DNA from: Bradyrhizobium sp.
GTDB taxonomy: Bacteria; Pseudomonadota; Alphaproteobacteria; Rhizobiales; Xanthobacteraceae
Direction: 5' to 3'
Length of the DNA: 51,226 nt
Assembly: GCF_027307225.1 (NCBI RefSeq)
Contig: NZ_DAHUXJ010000126.1
Span: forward strand, 1-51,226
The translations under genes and the position numbers were made by a program. The notes under the pieces are model-generated. The model saw only the letters and a list, made by a program, of their open reading frames with translations. It was not told the DNA's origin and did not search any database. The first letter of the stretch is position 1, and every line of letters starts with the position of its first letter. This document shows, piece by piece, positions 32,913 to 39,714 of the stretch.

Positions 32913-33782
32913 ATGACCGGCTGGCTCGATGCAGTGATCCAGGGCGTGCTGCTCGGCGGGCTCTATGCGCTGTTTGCAGCCGGGCTGTCGCTGATCTTCG
33001 GCGTGATGCGGCTGGTTAACCTTGCCCACGGCGATTTCATCGTGATTGCGGCCTATGCGATCTTGCTGATCGCGCGGGCACTCGGTCTTGACCCGTTCGT
33101 GGCGGCGGTGATCGCGCTCCCCGTTCTGTTTGTCGTCGGTTATGCGCTTCAACGTGTGCTGCTCAACCGAACACTGGGGCGCGACCTGCTGCCGCCGCTG
33201 CTGGTCACTTTTGGCCTGTCGATCATCATCCAGAACGGACTGTTGCAGCTATTCTCGGCCGACAGCGTGCGCCTGCGCTCTGGCGCGATCGAAACCGCGT
33301 CGATCCCGCTTGGCGGCGGCATCGCGGTCGGCGTCGTGCCGCTACTGACGCTCGTCTCCGCGATCGCGGTGATCATGTTCCTCAACTTCGTGTTCTATCG
33401 CACAAGGATCGGGCAGGCGTTCCGCGCCACCTCTGACGATCTGGAGATCGCGCAACTGATGGGCATCGACGTCAGCCGCATCTTTGCAACCGCGATGGGG
33501 CTTGCCTTCGCCGTGATCGCGATCGCTGCGCTCTATCTGGGTCTACGCGCGAATTTCGATCCGACGATTGGTCCGGCGCGGCTACTTTACGCCTTTGAAG
33601 CCGTGATCATCGGCGGCCTTGGCAGCTTCTGGGGCACGCTCGCCGGCGGCATCGTGCTCGGCGTGGCGCAAACCATCGGTGCGCGCATCGATCCGGAGTG
33701 GCAGATATTATCGGGCCATCTCGCGTTCCTCATCGTGCTGGTGATCCGGCCGCGCGGGTTGTTTCCCCGCGCGCTGGATTAG
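32913..33782 (+). CDS. ABC transporter permease, LivH
   Basis: A 289-residue membrane permease. Landmarks are IQGVLLGGLYALFAAGLSLIFGVMRLVNLAHGDFIV at the N terminus, LLVTFGLSIIIQNGLLQLF, and ARLLYAFEAVIIGGLGSFWGTLAGGIVLG, the loop that contacts the ATPases. Eight or so hydrophobic segments are visible. It ends RPRGLFPRALD, slightly longer than the GLFPK ending of its paralogue at 11835. Twelve bases separate it from livM. Confidence 0.93.
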   Translation: MTGWLDAVIQGVLLGGLYALFAAGLSLIFGVMRLVNLAHGDFIVIAAYAILLIARALGLDPFVAAVIALPVLFVVGYALQRVLLNRTLGRDLLPPLLVTFGLSIIIQNGLLQLFSADSVRLRSGAIETASIPLGGGIAVGVVPLLTLVSAIAVIMFLNFVFYRTRIGQAFRATSDDLEIAQLMGIDVSRIFATAMGLAFAVIAIAALYLGLRANFDPTIGPARLLYAFEAVIIGGLGSFWGTLAGGIVLGVAQTIGARIDPEWQILSGHLAFLIVLVIRPRGLFPRALD

Positions 33783-33794
33783 GGGAGGCCGGCG

Positions 33795-34910
33795 ATGGCG
33801 GCTGATACGCCCAGGGATATGACCAAGGATACTTCAAAGCCGAAGCCGACATTCCGCATCGAGACGGCGAGCCGCGCCTCGCGCATATCCGCCGCTATCC
33901 TCGGTGTTGCGTTGCTGATAGCCATCATACTGCCGGCCTTCGCCGGCCGCGAGCTGATCCAGAACCTGATCTTCCTGTTTTACATGCTGGCGCTGGCGCA
34001 ATGCTGGAATCTGCTCGCGGGCTATGCCGGTCTCATTTCGGTCGGCCAGCAGGCCTTTGTCGGTCTTGGCGGCTATTTGCTGTTCGCATTGACCTTGCCC
34101 GGCGGCATCAATCCGTTGCTTGCGATTCCAATTGTTGGAATCGTCTCGGCGATCGTGGCGTTGCCGACCGCGCTCGTCGTGTTTCGCCTGCGCGGCGCTT
34201 ATTTCGCAATCGGCACCTGGGTGGTGGCGGAAGTCTATCGCCTGGTTTTCGCCCAGTTCAGGATGCTGGGCGGCGGCACCGGGACGTCGCTCGATCCGTT
34301 AGTCACGTCATCGGTGCCCGGCATCGCATGGGTGAAAGCGCTGCTCGACGTTCGCACGCCGGCAGCGCGCGACATCGTTTCGTACTGGCTGGTGCTGGCG
34401 CTGATGGTCGGCACGCTGGCGCTCGTCTACTTCATGCTGCGCTCGCGCCGCGGCCTTGCGCTCGGCGCGATCCGCGACAACGAGCGGGCCGCCGCCGGCC
34501 TCGGCGTCGACATCTACCGCATCAAGCTTTTCGTCTATGTCGCGACCGCCGCGATGACCGGCATGATCGGGGCGGTGATCTATCTTCAGAAGGCGCGCAT
34601 CTCGCCCGACGCCGCCTTCTCGGTGCTGGACTGGACGGCTTACATCATCTTCATCACGGTGATCGGCGGTATCGGCACCATCGAAGGCCCGGCGATCGGC
34701 GCCGTCATCTTCTATCTGATGCAGCGATATCTCGCCGACTTCGGCGCCTGGTATCTCATTGTGCTGGGCGCGCTCGCTATCGTCGTAATGCTGTTCGCGC
34801 CGAAAGGTCTCTGGGGCTTTGTGGCCGAGCGTTACAATCTGACGCTGTTTCCGACCCGGCGCAAACTGGTCGCCGATGCCGCGGAGCAGAAGGCGCTTAC
34901 AGATTTTTGA
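33795..34910 (+). CDS. ABC transporter permease, LivM
   Basis: A 371-residue membrane permease. The first 30 residues are a hydrophilic, Lys/Thr-rich leader, so ATG 33819 (MTKDTSKPKP) could be the real start. Core motifs are WNLLAGYAGLISVGQQAFVGLGGYLL, FRLRGAYFAIGTWVVAEVYRL, ALGAIRDNERAAAGLGVDIYRIK and YIIFITVIGGIGTIEGPAIGAVIF. It is the last transporter gene of the operon. The end (FPTRRKLVADAAEQKALTDF) is longer than in the paralogue at 10801. Confidence 0.92.
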   Translation: MAADTPRDMTKDTSKPKPTFRIETASRASRISAAILGVALLIAIILPAFAGRELIQNLIFLFYMLALAQCWNLLAGYAGLISVGQQAFVGLGGYLLFALTLPGGINPLLAIPIVGIVSAIVALPTALVVFRLRGAYFAIGTWVVAEVYRLVFAQFRMLGGGTGTSLDPLVTSSVPGIAWVKALLDVRTPAARDIVSYWLVLALMVGTLALVYFMLRSRRGLALGAIRDNERAAAGLGVDIYRIKLFVYVATAAMTGMIGAVIYLQKARISPDAAFSVLDWTAYIIFITVIGGIGTIEGPAIGAVIFYLMQRYLADFGAWYLIVLGALAIVVMLFAPKGLWGFVAERYNLTLFPTRRKLVADAAEQKALTDF

Positions 34911-34969
34911 CAAGACAAGGCTTGCTCCGGTTGGCATTCTTTGCGGGTCACGAAAAAGGGGACCCAGCC

Positions 34970-35380
34970 ATGAGCTTCGCAAGAGCCGCGGCATCCGCCG
35001 CTATCGTCACCCTCCTGTCGGCGGTTTCCGCGACAGCCAAGCCGATCGCCACGACCGGGGAAACCAACCTGCGCAAAGGTCCGGGCACCGATACCGAGGT
35101 TGTGACGCTTATCCCGAAGGGAGGCGTGGTGGAGGTCGGCGATTGCACCAATGGCTGGTGCGCCGCATCCTTCGACGGCAAGGACGGCTACGTCATCGCA
35201 CGCAATGTCGGGCTTGGGCCGCGGCCTGCCCCGCATGGACGCAGGATGGGTGCAGTGCAGGTCTACGACGAACCGGACTACGGGCCGCCGCCGGCGTATT
35301 ACCGCCCCTATCCGTATTTCGGCTACGGCTATCCCTATTACGGATGGTATCGGGGCTGGGGTTGGGGCCGGCGCTGGTAA
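34970..35380 (+). CDS. Secreted bacterial SH3-domain protein
   Basis: A 136-residue protein starting at ATG 34970 after AAAAAGGGGA. The signal peptide ends near ATA|KPI (residue 24). Residues 25-80 form an SH3b domain (ATTGETNLRKGPGTDTEVVTLIPKGGVVEVGDCTNGWCAASFDGKDGYVIARNV), a fold often binding cell-wall peptides. The tail is rich in Pro, Tyr, Gly and Trp (repeats such as YPYFGYGYPYYGWYRGWGWG), common in small rhizobial envelope proteins. It starts 59 bases after livM, but its subject is different, so co-transcription is uncertain. Confidence 0.85.
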   Translation: MSFARAAASAAIVTLLSAVSATAKPIATTGETNLRKGPGTDTEVVTLIPKGGVVEVGDCTNGWCAASFDGKDGYVIARNVGLGPRPAPHGRRMGAVQVYDEPDYGPPPAYYRPYPYFGYGYPYYGWYRGWGWGRRW

Positions 35381-35442
35381 CGGCCTGCGGTAACGCGCGG
35401 CGCCACTTCACTCACCTGCATTGGCTTGAGAAGGCGGAGCAG

Positions 35443-35658
35443 TTACGACTTGCCAACCGGCAGGTTCTGCAGGTTCAGGGGCACGGCGGCCGAAGACGCC
35501 TTGTCGCATTCGAGCATGACGCTCGCCTTCGGAAAATCCAGTGCCCACGGCTCGGCCACCTCAAAGGAAACCTGCAACGCCTTGCTCAACCGGCCGGCTG
35601 GCATTTCGAAATCGGGCGTTTCACCCAGAACCTGAAGCCGGCCGGTATCGAACCGAGT
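35443..35658 (-). pseudogene. In-frame coding-like stretch after the GNAT stop, unknown family
   Basis: Directly after the GNAT stop codon, and in the same frame, about 71 codons remain open: TRFDTGRLQVLGETPDFEMPAG, then SKALQVSFEVAEPWALDFPK, ending LNLQNLPVGKS before a TAA. The regular pattern of strands and codon choice look like true coding sequence. There is no good start (an internal ATG at MPAGRLSK lacks a ribosome site). It is either the 3' remnant of another gene or a read-through extension. I do not recognise the family. Confidence 0.4.
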
Positions 35659-36180
35659 TCAGCTTCTGTCCATCACCCATCGATTGACCGCCTGGTGAAA
35701 ATTGAGAGGACCGGGAACGGTCATGTGCGTTTTGAGATACTTGAAGCCGGCCTTTTGCAGCGTGCGGTTCGGCGCGACATTGAACGCGTTGGGCTCGCAG
35801 AACAGCTGCTTCAGCTTCAACGTCTGAAAATAAAGTTCGGCGCTTTGCCTGACGCACTCCACACCGATGCCGCGTCGACGCCGTGACGCCTCCTTGACGT
35901 GCAGATGCATATTGGCGCGCTCGCCGATCGTGATCTTGTCGGCGGTCGAGAAGCCCACGAATTGATTGTCCTCAAACCAGCTCACCAGAAAGTGGCTCCG
36001 TTGCTCGACGGGCTGGTCGAACAGTTCTTCATAGCGCCGCTGCCATTGCGCGGACGGCGGCAGGCGAGACGGATCGACCCCGAGCACTTCCAGATGCTCG
36101 GGCGTGGAGGTGTGGAAATAGTCGATGATCTCCGAAGCTTCCTGCAAAGTCATCGGACGAACGGAAACGGTCACTTGCAA
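35659..36180 (-). CDS. GNAT family N-acetyltransferase
   Basis: A 173-residue cytoplasmic acetyltransferase. The GNAT core runs FVGFSTADKITIGERANMHLHVKEASRRRRGIGVECVRQSAELYFQTLKLKQLFCEPNAFNVAPNRTLQKAGFKYLKTHM: strand 4, the acetyl-CoA loop (here RRRRGIG), then the AFNVAPNRTLQKAGF segment typical of the RimJ/RimL-like branch. The substrate is unknown. It stands alone on the minus strand, downstream of the DUF2235 gene. An unusual coding-like stretch continues in frame after its stop. Confidence 0.85.
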   Translation of the reverse strand: MQVTVSVRPMTLQEASEIIDYFHTSTPEHLEVLGVDPSRLPPSAQWQRRYEELFDQPVEQRSHFLVSWFEDNQFVGFSTADKITIGERANMHLHVKEASRRRRGIGVECVRQSAELYFQTLKLKQLFCEPNAFNVAPNRTLQKAGFKYLKTHMTVPGPLNFHQAVNRWVMDRS

Positions 36181-36270
36181 GCCCCTGCGATCAGCGGCGC
36201 CTTGCGCGCGCCTGTTGCGACATGCAAGGGAGGATAGGCGGACTATCGCCGCATCGCAATTGTGCAGGCT

Positions 36271-37476
36271 TTACGCGCCGGGCGAGGGCGGAGGCGGGGT
36301 CGGCCCCGGTTCGACCGTGTACAATTTCGGCATGTTGATCGGCCGGTACGACGACACACTCGCTATCCGATCGACCACCGACTGATGGATGTTGGCCCCG
36401 TCCGGAATCAGCCTCGGCTCGCTGCGCGGCAAATAGTAGCCGAGGAAGCACTTGCGCTCCGGCCATTCCCGGTATTTTTCGTTTTTCGGCAGCCACTCGA
36501 GAATTTCCCACGCCGCGTTCATCGAATCGTGCAGCGGGGCGATCGAACTCGGCGGCTGATAGACGTGGCTGCTGCCCCTTCGCTGCCTTCCCCAGCAGAG
36601 GTGATCGACCATGGAGGGATCGAAGCGAAGGCCACAAGCCGCCGCCTGATCGATCATCCACAGCAGCGGGTATTTCGAGGGGCCGCTCTCCGTTTCGGGA
36701 TAGCCGCCGCCGACGTCGCAATGCACGCCCGCGAACCAGACCTGGCGGATGTCCTGAGCGATCGCACTCGATGGATCGAAAATATCCGGGCGATATTTTT
36801 GCGGATCGGTCCAATGGTTGAGCCGGAACATCCGGCGGCGCTCGTCGATCGCCATCGCCTGGCGGAATTTCTTCACGCTCGGATTGGTGCGCGTATAGAC
36901 CAGGGTTTGCAGGTCGAACCAGAACTTGTCCTGTCGCGGGACGATGACGGAAGCGACCGTATCCCAGACTCCGAGAAACTCGATCGGGACATGATAGCCG
37001 CCCGCGACCCGGCTGAAGTGCCAGGCGCCATCCAGAAATTTGCCGTCGGAACTGTCGCTATTCGCGCTGGCGCTCTTGTAAGCCGAGAAGGCATAGCCGG
37101 CGAGATCAATCTGGTCCGGCGGCAACAGACCGATCACCTGAATGAAAGCGGCCAGCACACGCACGGTGTAGGCGCCTCGGCTGAAACCGAACAGCCAGAT
37201 CCGATCGTCCTTTTCGTAGGTCTTGCACAGGAAGCGATAACCGGCGAGCGTATCCTCATCGAGCCCGGCTCCCGTCGCCAGGCCACGGATGGCATAGGCC
37301 TCTTGTTTGATACGGCCCCAGGTGCTTTGCAGGCCGATCGTGCCGACGCCTGGATGATAGTAGACGCGCTGGCCCGCGTCCTTTTCGAGGACCCGGTAGA
37401 GCTTCAGCACATTCGAGAGCGTGTTGTTGATCTCATTGCCGGTGCCGTCGCAGCAAATGACGATGTCCTTCGCCAT
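36271..37476 (-). CDS. DUF2235 alpha/beta hydrolase-like protein
   Basis: A 401-residue protein starting at ATG 37476 (MAKDIVICCDGTGNE); a further ATG at 37491 is possible. The N terminus KDIVICCDGTGNEINNTLSNVLKLYRVL and the nucleophile elbow GFSRGAYTVRVLA (Ser99) define DUF2235, the domain of Tle1-type type VI secretion phospholipases and of fungal and bacterial relatives of unknown role. VWFAGVHCDVGGGYPE carries the likely catalytic His. The proline-rich end (PGPTPPPPSPGA) is disordered. No type VI or immunity gene is nearby, so it may be a housekeeping lipase-like enzyme rather than an effector. Confidence 0.8.
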   Translation of the reverse strand: MAKDIVICCDGTGNEINNTLSNVLKLYRVLEKDAGQRVYYHPGVGTIGLQSTWGRIKQEAYAIRGLATGAGLDEDTLAGYRFLCKTYEKDDRIWLFGFSRGAYTVRVLAAFIQVIGLLPPDQIDLAGYAFSAYKSASANSDSSDGKFLDGAWHFSRVAGGYHVPIEFLGVWDTVASVIVPRQDKFWFDLQTLVYTRTNPSVKKFRQAMAIDERRRMFRLNHWTDPQKYRPDIFDPSSAIAQDIRQVWFAGVHCDVGGGYPETESGPSKYPLLWMIDQAAACGLRFDPSMVDHLCWGRQRRGSSHVYQPPSSIAPLHDSMNAAWEILEWLPKNEKYREWPERKCFLGYYLPRSEPRLIPDGANIHQSVVDRIASVSSYRPINMPKLYTVEPGPTPPPPSPGA

Positions 37477-37581
37477 GGCGTCCCCACGCAATTATCTGAG
37501 ACGAGATCCCTGAAGTGGTACGGCAAGATCCTGGCGGCTGCAACCTCGAGCAGAGGCGGACGGCCAAATCCTGTCCGGACT

Positions 37582-38604
37582 TCAACGCCATCCTAGCGCG
37601 GGTGCGACGTGGCCAAGTATGGCCTGGATCACATGGACGTTGTAAGCGACGCCGAGCTGGTTAGGCACGGTGAGCAGCAGTGTGTCGGCTTCCGCGATCG
37701 CCTCGTCCTGCCTGAGCTGCTCGATCAGCACGTCCGGCTCGGCGGCGTAGCTGCGGCCGAAGATGGCGCGCGTGCTCGCGTCGATGAAGCCGACCTGGTC
37801 CTGCCCTTCGCCCTCATGGCCGAAATAGGCGCGGTCGCGATCGTCAACCAGCGCGAAAATGCTGCGGCTGACCGAGACGCGCGGCTCGCGGGTGTGACCG
37901 GCCTCTTTCCAGGCTGCGCGAAAGCTGCGGATTTGCTTCGCCTGCTGGACGTGAAACGGCTCGCCGGTCTCGTCGTTCTTGAGCGTCGAACTCTGCAGGT
38001 TCATGCCGAGCTTTGCGGCCCAGACCGCGGTGGCGTCGGAGCCGGCGCCCCACCAGATGCGCTCGCGCAATCCCGCCGAATGCGGCTCGAGGCGCAACAA
38101 CCCCGGCGGATTCGGAAACATCGGCCGCGGATTCGGTTGCGCAAAGCCTTTGCCGGCGAGCAAATCCAGAAACACCTCCGCGTGGCGGCGGCCCATGGCG
38201 GCATCGTCCTGGCCTTCGGTGGGCTGATAGCCGAAATAGCGCCAGCCATCGATCACCTGCTCGGGCGAGCCGCGGCTGATGCCGAGTTGCAAGCGCCCGC
38301 GCGCGATCAAGTCGGCGCTGCCGGCGTCCTCGATCATGTAGAGCGGGTTCTCGTAGCGCATGTCGATCACGGCGGTGCCGATCTCGATCTTGCTGGTTCT
38401 GGCGCCGACCGCGGCAAGCAGCGGGAAGGGCGAGGCGAGCTGGCGCGCGAAGTGATGGACGCGAAAGTAAGCACCGTCCGCCCCAAGCTCCTCGGCCGCG
38501 ACGGCGAGGTCGATGGATTGCAGCAGCACGTCAGCGGCCGAGCGGGCCTGCGATTGCGACGAGGGATTCCAGTGTCCGAACGAGAGAAAGCCGATCTTTT
38601 TCAT
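37582..38604 (-). CDS. LLM class flavin-dependent oxidoreductase
   Basis: A 340-residue protein of the luciferase-like monooxygenase family, using reduced FMN. Visible landmarks are the start KKIGFLSFGHW, AAEELGADGAYFRVHHF, KIEIGTAVIDMRYENPLYMIEDAGSADLIARGRLQLGISRGSP and GFIDASTRAIFGRSYAAEPDVLIEQL. The LQLGISRGSP segment is the typical FMN phosphate region. The family includes alkanesulfonate, nitrilotriacetate and other monooxygenases; the substrate here is unknown. It is a single gene with no reductase beside it. Confidence 0.85.
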   Translation of the reverse strand: MKKIGFLSFGHWNPSSQSQARSAADVLLQSIDLAVAAEELGADGAYFRVHHFARQLASPFPLLAAVGARTSKIEIGTAVIDMRYENPLYMIEDAGSADLIARGRLQLGISRGSPEQVIDGWRYFGYQPTEGQDDAAMGRRHAEVFLDLLAGKGFAQPNPRPMFPNPPGLLRLEPHSAGLRERIWWGAGSDATAVWAAKLGMNLQSSTLKNDETGEPFHVQQAKQIRSFRAAWKEAGHTREPRVSVSRSIFALVDDRDRAYFGHEGEGQDQVGFIDASTRAIFGRSYAAEPDVLIEQLRQDEAIAEADTLLLTVPNQLGVAYNVHVIQAILGHVAPALGWR

Positions 38605-38638
38605 CCGGGCAATCTAGTGACGCCGGTGTCGTTTTGCT

Positions 38639-38656
38639 ACCCCGTCTCGTCGACCC
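38639..38656 (+). repeat. Direct repeat left of the DUF2927 gene
   Basis: ACCCCGTCTCGTCGACCC recurs with one mismatch at 39554-39571 (ACCCCGACTCGTCGACCC). Weaker similarity continues for about 25 bases after each copy. Confidence 0.6.
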
Positions 38657-38729
38657 CCCCCAAAAGGAAGCACGAAAGCGCGAGCATTTTCTTTAGCCTT
38701 AGCTACCCTGCGTATTAATTGAGCCCAAC

Positions 38730-39506
38730 TTATTTCGAAGCATGCGCCGCCAGTATCTTGACTACCTCGCTGCGGCTAAGACCGGCGGGAACGTCATTCT
38801 GATACAAAAATGCGAGTAGCGCATGCGCAGTATTCCGCAACTTATCAAGATCGTCCTGGGATACCGGATTCGGGACATTGAAATGGAGTAAACCAAGACT
38901 CCTCATCAACTCGCGGAAGACACATTGCTTGAGCTTGCTTTGATCCTGCGCTTGCGCAGAAACGAAAAATAAATAGAAAGCTATTTCTTTTTTGTTCGAG
39001 ACAAGAATCTTTCCCACGCAAGGCAACCCGCCTCCGACGAGACTTTTGTACAACGCAGTTTGAGCGTTTTCATCTAGAGCTAATTGAATTAGTAGACCCT
39101 TGTATTTTTCGAAGTCGGCTTGGGTGCCATCGGTAAACACCATACCCACGTTTGCCTGTTTATCCACAAACTTGACATCTAGATGCGTCAGCTCCCGTAT
39201 GATCGCGATTTCCTTAGCCATGAAACCCGCCATCCCACGCACATAGCCACCACCGTTCGTGATGCCGATTCGAATATCACCCTTCCATCTTACGAGATAA
39301 CCCTCAGTTTTGCTGCCAAATGGAGCGAAAGCGTATTGGTCCAAGCCATGGAGTAGCTCTTCATTTGAAAGCTGTAGCGGTTCGCGATACTGGGCTCCAG
39401 CATCAGCACTGACAGCCAATACGGCGAGCAACGAAAGTGTGGCGCGAATTACCGCGACGCTGCACCTCTGAAAAAAGCTCCGCCGAGAGGACAGGGAAGC
39501 GAGCAC
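38730..39506 (-). CDS. DUF2927 secreted protein, low-GC gene
   Basis: A 258-residue protein. I choose the GTG at 39506 because AAAAGGAGG lies about 7 bases before it and a signal peptide follows (VIRATLSLLAVLAVSADAGAQ); the frame is open to 39656 over repeat DNA. The mature part has VRWKGDIRIGIT, a long helical middle, and KQCVFRELMRSLGLLHF, which fits the DUF2927 pattern Cys-x-x-x-Glu-x-x-Gln/Arg-x-Leu-Gly, thought to be metalloprotease-like. The glutamine usually seen there is replaced (ELMRSLG). Its base composition is clearly poorer in G+C than its neighbours and it lies between direct repeats, so it was probably acquired by transfer. Confidence 0.7.
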   Translation of the reverse strand: MLASLSSRRSFFQRCSVAVIRATLSLLAVLAVSADAGAQYREPLQLSNEELLHGLDQYAFAPFGSKTEGYLVRWKGDIRIGITNGGGYVRGMAGFMAKEIAIIRELTHLDVKFVDKQANVGMVFTDGTQADFEKYKGLLIQLALDENAQTALYKSLVGGGLPCVGKILVSNKKEIAFYLFFVSAQAQDQSKLKQCVFRELMRSLGLLHFNVPNPVSQDDLDKLRNTAHALLAFLYQNDVPAGLSRSEVVKILAAHASK

Positions 39507-39553
39507 GATAGAACCTCCTTTTGAGAGTGTTCCATTTTTCTCTCCAATTTGCC

Positions 39554-39571
39554 ACCCCGACTCGTCGACCC
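39554..39571 (+). repeat. Direct repeat right of the DUF2927 gene
   Basis: ACCCCGACTCGTCGACCC, one mismatch from the copy at 38639-38656, 915 bp away. It adjoins a REP-like palindrome cluster. Confidence 0.6.
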
Positions 39572-39694
39572 TCATGGTAAGGAGGCGCGAATGCGCCGTC
39601 TCTGGACGACGCTTCGCGTCGCCAGGAGAACCATGAGGCCTCGATCTTGGCCTCATCCTTCGAGACGCCGCTCGCGCGGCTCCTCAGGATGAGG
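39570..39694. repeat. REP-like palindrome cluster (CCTCAT...ATGAGG)
   Basis: Two palindromes stand in tandem. The first, 39570-39638, opens CCTCATGG and closes CCATGAGG, with an inner GACGACGC/GCGTCGCC stem. The second, 39651-39694, opens CCTCATCCT and closes AGGATGAGG. This CCTCATggt-type palindrome is a common intergenic repeat in Bradyrhizobium-like genomes as I recall. It lies just past the end of the haem-propeller gene and may act as its 3' structure. Confidence 0.7.
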
Positions 39695-39714
39695 GGAGAC
39701 GTCGCGAAAAGTGT

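Noticed and set aside
31509..33152. 547-codon open frame on the minus strand
   Set aside because: It lies opposite livG and livF, which have full motif sets. The antisense product is Arg/His/Asp-rich shadow sequence.
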